Positions 1-7,002 of a stretch of DNA of 7,430 bases are shown here, piece after piece. The stretch's first letter is position 1. Each line of letters starts with the position of its first letter. Below the pieces are notes generated by a model that had not been told where the DNA came from, made no database searches, and saw only the letters and a program-made list of their open reading frames with translations. The translations under genes were made by a program, and so were the position numbers. Source of the DNA: Taishania sp045629585 (GTDB lineage Bacteria > Bacteroidota > Bacteroidia > Flavobacteriales_D > Crocinitomicaceae); contig JAZQRM010000107.1 of the NCBI GenBank assembly GCA_045629585.1, forward strand, positions 1 through 7,430. Reading direction: 5' to 3'.

Positions 1-1
1 G

Positions 2-733
2 GATGTAATTTTCGGTGTGCGTGCCGTTATTGAAGCAATTAAAGCAGGACGTGAGATCAACAAAATCATGATCCAAAAGGGAATGAACAAGGAGTTGTTT
101 AACGATTTGAAGGAAGCTTTAAAAGGAAACGATTACAACCTTCAGTTTGTTCCTGTTGAAAAGTTAAATGCCATTACACGTCAAAATCACCAAGGTGTGG
201 TTGCGTATTCTTCACCAGTTGAATACCGTAACATCGAGGAGATTGTAGATGAGAAAATGGAAAAAGGAGAGAAAATTTGTATTTTGGTATTAGACCGTAT
301 TACAGACGTACGTAACTTTGGAGGTATCGCGCGTACAGCAGAATGCCAAGGAGTGGACGCAATCTTAATTCCTGCAAAAGGTTCTGCTTTGGTTACTTCA
401 GATGCGATTAAAACATCAGCTGGAGCCTTGAACCGTATCCCAGTTTGTAAAACAGACGATTTGAAAAACTCATTGTTCTACTTACAACAAAGCGGAATCC
501 GTTTGATTGCTTGTACAGAGAAAGCGAAAAGCAACTTGTACGAAACAAACCTACGTGGTAACATCGCTGTAATCATGGGATCGGAAGAAAACGGAATTAC
601 TCAAGACTTAATCAACATGTCTGACATCGACACAAAAATCCCTATGCGTGGAGCCATCGCTTCATTAAACGTAGGTGTTGCTGCCGGAATGTTGTTATAC
701 GAAAAAACACGTCAAGAATTATACGGAAACTAA
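2..733 (+). CDS. rlmB: 23S rRNA (guanosine-2'-O-)-methyltransferase RlmB, 5' end cut by the window
   Basis: TrmH/SpoU-family SPOUT methyltransferase. Family members of this type 2'-O-methylate a guanosine in the peptidyl-transferase P loop of 23S rRNA (G2251 in E. coli) using S-adenosylmethionine. The frame is already open at base 2 and encodes DVIFGVRAV, the usual start of the N-terminal substrate-binding domain, so only a few residues are missing; 243 codons are visible against about 245-250 for the family. Counting from base 2, motif 1 (DRITDVRNFGGIART) lies near residues 97-111 with conserved N105 and R111, motif 2 (IMGSEENGI) near 191-199, and motif 3 (SLNVGVAAG) near 221-229. These form the knotted SAM site. 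The GTG at 17 is an internal Val codon, not the start. It is a housekeeping gene and marks the chromosomal backbone beside the accessory region. Identity is firm; RlmB rather than another TrmH paralogue is likely from the full two-domain form. Confidence 0.93.
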   Translation, partial: DVIFGVRAVIEAIKAGREINKIMIQKGMNKELFNDLKEALKGNDYNLQFVPVEKLNAITRQNHQGVVAYSSPVEYRNIEEIVDEKMEKGEKICILVLDRITDVRNFGGIARTAECQGVDAILIPAKGSALVTSDAIKTSAGALNRIPVCKTDDLKNSLFYLQQSGIRLIACTEKAKSNLYETNLRGNIAVIMGSEENGITQDLINMSDIDTKIPMRGAIASLNVGVAAGMLLYEKTRQELYGN

Positions 734-756
734 TCCGGTAATCTTCACAAAACACA

Positions 757-792
757 AAAACTCCCACTTCAGATGAGGTGGGAGTTTTTTTT
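757..792 (+). terminator. Intrinsic terminator of rlmB
   Basis: A 10-bp stem (CTCCCACTTC paired with GAGGTGGGAG, one G-T pair) closes a 4-base AGAT loop and is followed by a run of eight T. It begins about 25 bases after the rlmB stop codon. An A-run precedes the stem, so it could also act weakly in the other direction. Confidence 0.9.
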
Positions 793-830
793 GTCTATAA
801 ACTTTGATTGTGTGTTTTGAATTAAGTAAT

Positions 831-870
831 CGAGGTCTGTATTGAACGGTCTCGGTCTGTATTGAACGGT
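831..870 (+). repeat. 20-bp tandem direct repeat abutting the REP palindrome
   Basis: Two consecutive 20-bp units (831-850 and 851-870) share the 17-base core GGTCTGTATTGAACGGT and differ only at two of the first three positions. The end of the second unit forms the left arm of the 20-bp palindrome that follows. The units look like duplicated half-sites of the RAYT-associated repeat. Otherwise the 734-954 interval holds only the rlmB terminator and these repeats. Confidence 0.8.
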
Positions 871-904
871 CGCGACCGTTCATTACGTTTTGTCGCGACC
901 GTTC
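863..904 (+). repeat. Left REP-like palindromic repeat flanking the RAYT gene
   Basis: It starts with a perfect 20-bp palindrome, TGAACGGTCGCGACCGTTCA (863-882), followed by a 10-base spacer and a half-site TCGCGACCGTTC (893-904). The same 42-bp arrangement, in the same orientation, lies immediately after the transposase gene at 1438-1479. RAYT genes are typically flanked by palindromic REP elements that their product recognises, so this is the expected substrate. Confidence 0.85.
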
Positions 905-954
905 CTTATAGATTTCTCATTTGCGATCTAAGATTTTTTTCGTATTTTTTAATA

Positions 955-1437
955 ATGAAATCCCGTAAAAAGCTCCGTTTAAAAGATTTTGATTATGCGA
1001 GTAATTACATTTCATTAATCACATTGCGAGTGGTGAATGGACTAGAGATTTTATCTGTGATAAAGGACTCTGTAGAGTTAACCAAAGAAGGGGAAGTTTT
1101 AAATAAACAGATTATTTGGTTAGAAGAACGCTACGGCTATATCACCATACATTCCTATGTAATTATGCCTACCCACGTTCATCTCTTACTGGAGATTGAT
1201 GATAAGAAAGCGCTTCCGGATCAAAAAATAAAATCAGTTTCAGAATTAATCGGCGCGTTAAAAACGACAAGTTGTAAACAGATTCGTTTGTCCATTAATC
1301 CTCTTTTTCAATGGCATAAATCTTTTCACGATCGGATTGTTAGAGATGACGTTGCATATCAAATGATTCTGAATTACATCGAGGAAAATCCGAAAAGGTG
1401 GAAGGAGAAAAAAGAAGCTGATGGTTATAATAGGTAA
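955..1437 (+). CDS. REP-associated tyrosine transposase (RAYT, Y1 HUH, IS200-like)
   Basis: A 160-aa single-domain Y1 HUH nuclease of the transposase_17 / RAYT group. Such enzymes nick single-stranded REP hairpins through a 5'-phosphotyrosine link. The HUH metal motif is in MPTHVHLLLE (H74 and H76). The catalytic tyrosine is Y141 in NYIEENP, which aligns with the YIxxNP motif holding Y115 in E. coli TnpA-REP. The linking helix (SVSELIGALKTTSCKQI) and the FHDRIVRD segment are also typical. I chose the ATG at 955: the frame extends upstream to a TTG at 862, but that part reads through the palindromic repeats and encodes nothing family-like. There is no tnpB, and near-identical 42-bp repeats bracket the gene, so this is a solo domesticated-type RAYT rather than a complete IS200/IS605 element. 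The stop is TAA followed at once by TGA, the latter inside the right-hand repeat. Confidence 0.9.
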   Translation: MKSRKKLRLKDFDYASNYISLITLRVVNGLEILSVIKDSVELTKEGEVLNKQIIWLEERYGYITIHSYVIMPTHVHLLLEIDDKKALPDQKIKSVSELIGALKTTSCKQIRLSINPLFQWHKSFHDRIVRDDVAYQMILNYIEENPKRWKEKKEADGYNR

Positions 1438-1480
1438 TGAACGGTCACGACCGTTCATTACATGTGCTCACGACCGTTCA
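1438..1480 (+). repeat. Right REP-like palindromic repeat flanking the RAYT gene
   Basis: It carries TGAACGGTCACGACCGTTCA (1438-1457), which differs from the left copy by one central base, so the palindrome keeps 9 of 10 base pairs. A 10-base spacer and the half-site TCACGACCGTTC (1468-1479) follow. It is a direct-orientation partner of 863-904. It begins on the base after the RAYT stop codon and ends eight bases before the end of the convergent operon, so its RNA hairpin could also mark that operon's 3' end; no T-run supports a standard terminator there. Confidence 0.85.
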
Positions 1481-1487
1481 TCTACTT

Positions 1488-2417
1488 TTAATTTTTTCTC
1501 TTTTTCTTGCCCTTCTTACATTTCTTAATTTTAACAGCAGACTCCGGAATGGTTTCTGCTGTGCTTTTTTCCTCTGGTGAGTTGACACGCTCTATAGAAA
1601 GAGCATATGAGGAAAGTAAATCTTGAATAAGGTACTTATAATTCTTTAAAGCCTCATTAGTGAATATACACAATAGGATAATGCATGAGATAAGGGGTAC
1701 TAAACACTTTGCTTTTATCATTGATTGACAAATGCATTGATTGGCACAGCAACCTAATAAGCAAATGATTAAAATACTCCACAAACCTATAAAACCATCA
1801 TATTTAGCATTAGTTACCCATTTTCTATCTAAATGTCCTAGGTTATTGACTGAATTGTCGTTTCTTCTCATTTTACTCCATATGGAAGTGTAGTACTTAT
1901 ACAAGATTCTATTTTCTGTAACATAATACTTAAAATGAACATCTTCTTTACATTCAGTACTCCATAAACCATAAAAATCGGTTGGTCTATAGCTGTATTT
2001 GCTAATTAACATCTCATTAAATTCTTGCTTCCCTCTTATAATAAAATCGTCTTTTAAACCGTAATTTTTAATTGCATTTAGTATTTGAAAATCAACTACT
2101 CTACAAAACTGGTTCGTACCATCATGGATTGGCATCTTTTCTATCATGACCATTCTAACAACTCGACCTATATTGAAAAGGATGAATCCCAAACTGTAAA
2201 TCAGTAAGCATACTATGATTACTGTTGAAATCTTGTAGTTTTCTGCCATTTCACTTAAAACACCAGGCACAGTTGGCGTTGAAATGTTTAAAAGATAAGT
2301 GACTGAAATTGTAAATAGTCCTACGAACCCTGCAATAAAATAAGAAGCATCAAAAATGTGGAAAAAACCTCCAATTTTGTCAAATAATCCTTTAAAAACT
2401 CCTGCTAACTCACTCAT
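1488..2417 (-). CDS. Four-TM membrane protein, probable RADAR accessory protein (RdrC/RdrD position)
   Basis: I do not recognise this 309-aa protein by sequence. Four hydrophobic segments are visible, near residues 25-45, 63-84, 207-228 and 236-256, arranged as two hairpins. A soluble stretch of about 120 residues (roughly 88-205, charged and aromatic-rich) separates them, and a hydrophilic tail ends in a lysine-rich run (KKCKKGKKKRKN), which should be cytoplasmic. There is no cleavable signal peptide. The start ATG overlaps the deaminase stop codon as ATGA, which argues for translational coupling and a shared function. Some RADAR operons carry a third membrane protein: RdrC (SLATT-type) or RdrD (Csx27-type). 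This gene holds that position, but the long soluble insert between hairpins means I cannot assign it to either class. By analogy it may tie the complex to the membrane or limit self-toxicity; this is inference. It is the last gene of the operon. Confidence 0.75.
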   Translation of the reverse strand: MSELAGVFKGLFDKIGGFFHIFDASYFIAGFVGLFTISVTYLLNISTPTVPGVLSEMAENYKISTVIIVCLLIYSLGFILFNIGRVVRMVMIEKMPIHDGTNQFCRVVDFQILNAIKNYGLKDDFIIRGKQEFNEMLISKYSYRPTDFYGLWSTECKEDVHFKYYVTENRILYKYYTSIWSKMRRNDNSVNNLGHLDRKWVTNAKYDGFIGLWSILIICLLGCCANQCICQSMIKAKCLVPLISCIILLCIFTNEALKNYKYLIQDLLSSYALSIERVNSPEEKSTAETIPESAVKIKKCKKGKKKRKN

Positions 2418-5317
2418 TCAATTATTCTTTTTCTATCATTAAAACTTTGTTGTATTCCCATTTCGCGAATGCGGTCTAACCAGTCGTATATCATTGCTGG
2501 CTTGTATTTAGGCTGACCGTGTTCGTCTTTTTCTTTTTCTAAAGCAATTGCCATTAGGGCATATTCATTCTCCATGGTGGTAGAGAAAACCCCTGCGTCA
2601 TCTGTATTTATCGAAACAGAGATTTGAGGAGATTCTTCTATTTTTTTCCAATCTGTTTCCAATCCCAGATTAAACCATCTAATAATTGGGTGTTCAATGT
2701 ATTTTTGAATTGGCCCAATCAAAAAGTTTGATGTAGGGTTGGTTTCGATACTGAAATTGCGTTTCATCACATATTGCATCATGCATTTTTGAACATCCTC
2801 CACCAAACTGGTGTAACCAGAAGTAATTTCAAATTGTTTAATTTCATTCCCTGTGTTTTTAACACCAGCATTGTAGTGGTACTCAAAATACAAACGGGCA
2901 ATTTCGTCTCTGTTTCGTAGATTTTCTAAACTGATTTGACAATCGTTTAAACGGCAACGTTCCCAATACGTGATATTGTGCTTGTTCTCCATAAACTTTT
3001 TGAAATCGAAATGCTCATCAGAAGTAGCAGACTTCTTTTTTTGCTTTTCATTAAAGTATTCATCGTAAAGTGTAGGATCGTCTCCACGTAATTTCCAAGC
3101 ATCGTAAAATTGTTGGTAGTGCACATGGCGAATAATCTCATTGCCTTCTCCTGTTACATTACTTAAATAAATATTACTGTATAGATTTTTGAAAATATTC
3201 TCTAAACGATATACTTCATTCAAGTGATGGGTCAAACCAAATTTGCGCACTTTTGATAGCAACCATGCCACATTGTCTAATAAAGTATGCTTCGAAAGCA
3301 TGATTTTATTTTCCTTCAGCGTGTAATAGTTTTTGACATCAATACCAATCGCTAGTGCGTGTCCAAAACGATCTCCGTGCGTCATGCCTAAGTATTTCAT
3401 ACACTCATCGATGTAACGCATACCGTCTACAACATCGAAGAAATCTTCTCCCGCGTGGAAAGTTATACGTAATTGATTATTGGCGTAGCTTGGACGTAAA
3501 CGATCGCTATGGTCTTTGTCTACATCAAATAAATAACGTTTAATGTTGTGGTCTTCATCACGTGTTTGGTGATTCTTCAAAAAACGAAAGGCTTGACCAA
3601 AAACCTCTGGACGAGCATCCACCTCGCTTGATGCAGCATCTATTCCCCTTATGTATTGTGCAATTTTTGGATACTGTTCACGTACTCCACGAATGGCTAT
3701 GGCGTGTGTGAATACCTGCTTGCGCAGTTCATAATCTCGGCATTGATTACCTTGCTTTATAGTCTTAATGCTACTTTCTTTTCCTTTCTGTTGGAAGTTT
3801 TTATCTTTTCGCTTGAAGAAATGCAAGACAAAGTGCAATTCATCTCCGGTATAGGTTTTACGAATCTCTTCTTCGAATACATATTTGGCTAAATCAGAAC
3901 GATTTAAAAATTGCTTTTCCCAATCCAATTCGCTCTCGTCATATTGGCGAGTACGAAGTATTCGTTCAATATTTTCTTTTAATTTTTCTGATGATTCTTC
4001 AGGCCCAATTCTATATTCATTGGAAATAATATTCATCAACTTACGATTGAAGTTGAGCGTAATATCTAAGAAAATAGTCTCATAAATAGTTTTCTGAGGA
4101 ATAAATTGAAACTTTCGATCTTGATAATCTTTAAAGTTTCCAAAACCATAACGATCATTTAATTGCACGATTTCCCGTCTAAAAATTCCTTTGATATTTA
4201 AATAGGCTAAGAATATCGTTTCTAAAAATTGCTTATCATCCTTACTAACTGCATCGGTATAAATCATGCGAAACAAATAGTAAAAAATCTTACGTTCCCC
4301 GTATAAGAAATAACATCCGTGGATATTATCTGGAACCATATTTTTAGGTACCGCGTAATCAAATGCTTTGAACGATCCATCATACGGAAGTTTCAGAGCA
4401 TTCAACTCTTTTAATTCCTCGATCTTACGCAATAAAACATCCATATTCATCACCAATTCGTTTGAATCAATGGTGTTGGATGAAGCGTTTAACATCTCAA
4501 CAGAAAAGGCACCTCCAATTTTTTTATTTATAAATTCTCGAATTGTCGGTGGGTCATTGGGTTTGCCGTCCTTAATGTTTTTGATGAACTCCATTGATAA
4601 ATAGAGTATCAAGCGCAATGCAACCGCTTTTTCAATCAACAGCTTAAACTCAACCTTGTCTGCATTGAATTGATGACTTGTACGCCCAAACAAAGAATGT
4701 TTTTTGGATAAAGCTTCCACTTCAGGTTTGAGGTTAGCATAATCATTCATCAAAGCCATCCAACTAATGTCGAACGTTAAACTAGATGCCCATAAATGGG
4801 AATGATTCTCCGCTACACCTTTTTGTAGTAAGCTGTGCAAACGTCTATTATCAGAAAATAGAATTGGGCGCCACGAGAAGTAATACCTGTCTTTGCGCGC
4901 AAGTACGTCTCGTTGTGCCAAATATGAACTGGTAAATAAGTCTTCACCTAAGCGAAGCGACAAGTCCCTCCATTTCAGGAGGTGTTCATAGTTCACAAAA
5001 GGTTCTGACTCTAATTCCGTGAGTGTTACTTTTGTAAAATGATTCAATAAATTGAAAGGGGAAATGCGCTCTCTTTTAGTAGAAAACGGATTGTAGCCCC
5101 AATCTTCTTCTATCTTCTGATGTAGATTATTGATTTCGTCTGTACTCTGTTGATCGAAGGCCGCCCATCCATAGGCAAGCGTTTTAAAGGTATCTTGCTG
5201 TTCGGCATACTCGATACCGAACAGCTCCTTACTTTTATTATAGGTCCTTTTACCTAATACCTTATCTGGATCCAACCCCTCGAAAAACAGTTTAATTGTC
5301 TTTCTGAGATTGTCCAT
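2414..5317 (-). CDS. rdrB: RADAR-type adenosine deaminase-like protein RdrB
   Basis: A 967-aa protein of the metal-dependent adenosine deaminase superfamily, with all core motifs in order. HxH is H172/H174 in AENHSHLWAS, GID is at 558-560, HAGE is at 621-624 (metal ligand H621, general acid E624), and FGHA carries H653. NPTSN lies at 860-864, and SINTDDAG holds D906/D907 (metal ligand and catalytic Asp). Ordinary adenosine deaminases have about 350 residues with about 200 between HxH and HAGE. Here that gap is about 447 residues, so large inserts are present, as expected of RdrB, which builds a large multimeric shell. In RADAR, RdrB with the ATPase RdrA converts adenine nucleotides (ATP, dATP; RNA has also been reported) to inosine forms during phage infection, in the cytoplasm. 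The start ATG lies inside the end of the upstream gene (26-bp overlap, other frame), and the stop overlaps the membrane protein gene by 4 bp. There is no internal frameshift and the catalytic set is complete, so the protein looks functional. The RADAR assignment rests on motifs, size and gene order. Confidence 0.87.
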   Translation of the reverse strand: MDNLRKTIKLFFEGLDPDKVLGKRTYNKSKELFGIEYAEQQDTFKTLAYGWAAFDQQSTDEINNLHQKIEEDWGYNPFSTKRERISPFNLLNHFTKVTLTELESEPFVNYEHLLKWRDLSLRLGEDLFTSSYLAQRDVLARKDRYYFSWRPILFSDNRRLHSLLQKGVAENHSHLWASSLTFDISWMALMNDYANLKPEVEALSKKHSLFGRTSHQFNADKVEFKLLIEKAVALRLILYLSMEFIKNIKDGKPNDPPTIREFINKKIGGAFSVEMLNASSNTIDSNELVMNMDVLLRKIEELKELNALKLPYDGSFKAFDYAVPKNMVPDNIHGCYFLYGERKIFYYLFRMIYTDAVSKDDKQFLETIFLAYLNIKGIFRREIVQLNDRYGFGNFKDYQDRKFQFIPQKTIYETIFLDITLNFNRKLMNIISNEYRIGPEESSEKLKENIERILRTRQYDESELDWEKQFLNRSDLAKYVFEEEIRKTYTGDELHFVLHFFKRKDKNFQQKGKESSIKTIKQGNQCRDYELRKQVFTHAIAIRGVREQYPKIAQYIRGIDAASSEVDARPEVFGQAFRFLKNHQTRDEDHNIKRYLFDVDKDHSDRLRPSYANNQLRITFHAGEDFFDVVDGMRYIDECMKYLGMTHGDRFGHALAIGIDVKNYYTLKENKIMLSKHTLLDNVAWLLSKVRKFGLTHHLNEVYRLENIFKNLYSNIYLSNVTGEGNEIIRHVHYQQFYDAWKLRGDDPTLYDEYFNEKQKKKSATSDEHFDFKKFMENKHNITYWERCRLNDCQISLENLRNRDEIARLYFEYHYNAGVKNTGNEIKQFEITSGYTSLVEDVQKCMMQYVMKRNFSIETNPTSNFLIGPIQKYIEHPIIRWFNLGLETDWKKIEESPQISVSINTDDAGVFSTTMENEYALMAIALEKEKDEHGQPKYKPAMIYDWLDRIREMGIQQSFNDRKRIIE

Positions 5318-6632
5318 AAATTTTATAAATATTATTTAAATCTCTTTCAAATTGGGATAGGATCTTGAGAGCCTTTACATCCAATGTTCTGCGATCATCT
5401 TTAGATGATGTTAGTTCTAAATCTAATTTCAACTTTTCTATAATAGAATCCACCTGCCCAATTTCTTCTTCATCTTCATCATCGAACCATGTTAAAATGA
5501 ATTTTTTAAACATGTTTATTTTGTACATTGTAATATCTCCTTCTCGTCGATAGCGATTTAAGCGAATACCCATTTCTTTAGAAAAATGAGCCACTGATTT
5601 GATGTAAAGATTTAATTTAGAAATGTTTGAAATAATCATATTTTGACCTCCTAACAAATCTGTAAGCAAATTGAAATTAAATTTATCCTCTTCTCTTAAT
5701 TTCACACCATTCTCAGATAATATCTTATCAAAAACTTTATTGAATTTAAGGAGACCGAATTCTATAATGATTTCACCTTCGGTTGTTGGCAATTCTTTTT
5801 TTGTGTTGAACTGCTCTGCTTTAATTTCATTTATAAACTCTTTAAGAAATAGAGGATTGCTTAATAAAGAGTAATAATAACTTTTTGTATAATCTTTATG
5901 TAAAGCCTTAATACTATTTATTAAATCAATAGCTTCTACACTTTTAAAAAATGAAGGTAGATGTTCAGATAATATATCAAAATAATGGAAATTACCAAGG
6001 ATCGATAAAGGTGTTAATACACCATTCTTATATCTCTGACTTAATGACGTAAAAGGATTATCGTTTGAAGATCTATAATCTCGGTTATTATTGTAGTTAC
6101 CCAGATAATGAATAAATAGCCTTTTTATTAAATCTTCACGGGTGTTATCAAATGAATATTTAAAAAAGTACCATGATCTATTGTTTCTTAGAATCTTATG
6201 TACACCATTATAAATTTCAGGAGTTGTAAAGGTGACATTTAGTAGTAATTGTTGTATAGTTAAGTATAATTCTAAATAATGAACATTCTCATCTTTAGGA
6301 TTACTTTTATCAAGAATCATGAGCAGAGATGCGATGTCACCAATTGAAATTAGATTATCGTTAGTTGCGTTAAATAGAAACTCCCTTTTTTCAGTATCCA
6401 CATCAGTGATTTCACCGTAATAAGATGATAGGTAAGATTCAATAACATCAACAAATATTAATTTAAAATTCTTACTATTTGCGTTATCTATTTGTTTATA
6501 GTATTTAAAAAGATTACTGTTTGTGGTTTTAGCTACAATATAATTTTTTAAATTTTTCAACTTATCGGATCTTTCTGTAATTGTAGATTTTTCGAATGAT
6601 AAAAACTCTATTAGCTCTCTTAAGGTTGTACT
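5292..6632 (-). pseudogene. rdrA: C-terminal part of a probable RdrA (RADAR ATPase), cut by IS3 insertion
   Basis: The frame is open for 446 codons from the IS edge (about 6632) to the TAA at 5292-5294. It encodes a hydrophilic, largely helical, Asn/Lys/Leu-rich protein with no signal peptide or membrane segment. I see no Walker A (GxxxxGK[ST]) motif. RdrA proteins are roughly 900 residues with the ATPase domain towards the N-terminus, so the visible half would be the C-terminal region and the missing half should lie beyond the IS. Evidence for truncation: coding-like sequence (TLRELIEFLSFEKSTITERS) runs upstream of the first usable start, a TTG at 6560. It continues until the IS end supplies a stop (6633-6635). 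It precedes rdrB with a 26-bp overlap, the order expected of rdrA. I do not recognise the sequence itself, so the name is inferred from position. Alternatives are an unrelated operon gene or an intact short gene using TTG. A truncated product could still be made from a promoter in the IS. Confidence 0.65.
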
Positions 6633-6690
6633 TTAGCCCCCAATATAGTCGGAGTGATATTTTAAATTTCAAATTAATACATTTGATACA

Positions 6691-7002
6691 ATGAAATATA
6701 AGAAATGGACTTTGGATCAGAAGCTAGAAATCTTATCTAGTGGAGATAGTATTGGCGTTGTAGAGTCTTGCCGTAAATATGGCGTAAGCACTGGTACTTT
6801 TTATAATTGGAAGAAAAAGCATGATAGCCAAGGAGAAGCTGGACTAAAAGTTACTTATGACACCAAAAGCAAAGAGCTGAAGCAGGCGGAAGAAGAAAAT
6901 CGTATACTTCGTAAATTGCTTAGCGACAAAGAAATAGAATTAGAGGTTCAGCGGGCACTTTTAAAAAAAAAGTTTGGGACATCGGATCCAAGAAAGATCT
7001 AG
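6691..7002 (+). CDS. IS3-family transposase OrfA (HTH protein)
   Basis: A 103-aa OrfA of the HTH_Tnp_1 type. Residues 6-45 (WTLDQKLEILSSGD through TFYNWKKKH) form the helix-turn-helix that binds the IS ends. Residues about 58-93 carry a heptad pattern of leucines and isoleucines, the coiled coil through which IS3-family transposases dimerise. Alone, OrfA usually acts as a regulator; its N-terminal part is also the first half of the OrfAB transposase made by frameshifting. The ATG start has no clear Shine-Dalgarno sequence, as is common in Bacteroidota. The frame ends at TAG (7000-7002) shortly after the slippery site. Confidence 0.93.
   Translation: MKYKKWTLDQKLEILSSGDSIGVVESCRKYGVSTGTFYNWKKKHDSQGEAGLKVTYDTKSKELKQAEEENRILRKLLSDKEIELEVQRALLKKKFGTSDPRKI
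6966..6972 (+). other. Programmed -1 frameshift site A_AAA_AAG
   Basis: The heptamer falls in the correct phase of orfA: zero-frame codons AAA (6967-6969) and AAG (6970-6972) preceded by A. It lies within a run of nine A. Slipping back one base moves ribosomes into orfB, giving the OrfAB fusion that is the active transposase in many IS3-family elements. I saw no strong stem-loop just downstream. Confidence 0.8.

Noticed and set aside
862..954. N-terminal extension of the RAYT gene to a TTG at 862
   Set aside because: It would be translated from the palindromic repeats and has no family-like sequence; the ATG at 955 gives the normal compact RAYT length.
1258..1458. Minus-strand frame of 66 codons antisense to the RAYT gene
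   Set aside because: It begins in the right-hand palindrome and runs antisense through the conserved transposase; it is a shadow. Its first residues match those of the 862 frame only because both start in the same repeat.
831..1480. CRISPR array
   Set aside because: The repeats are too few, and they are palindromic units clustered at the two edges of a transposase gene, without regular spacers or cas genes.
2947..4604. Several short open frames, one on the minus strand and four on the plus strand, inside rdrB
   Set aside because: All overlap the conserved deaminase coding sequence, are under 80 codons and show no domain or start signal.
5365..5874. Two short plus-strand frames inside the rdrA fragment
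   Set aside because: They are antisense to the long minus-strand frame, low in complexity (Ser/Asn/Leu-rich) and have no supporting signals.
6558..6560. TTG as a true start of an intact 422-aa gene
   Set aside because: Coding-like sequence continues upstream for 24 codons to the IS border and no start signal is seen, so truncation is the better explanation, though it is not proven.
6678..6685. TACATTTG as a Bacteroidota -7 promoter element (TAnnTTTG) for orfA
   Set aside because: It ends only five bases before the ATG and has no TTTG-like -33 element at proper spacing; chance is likely in AT-rich DNA.
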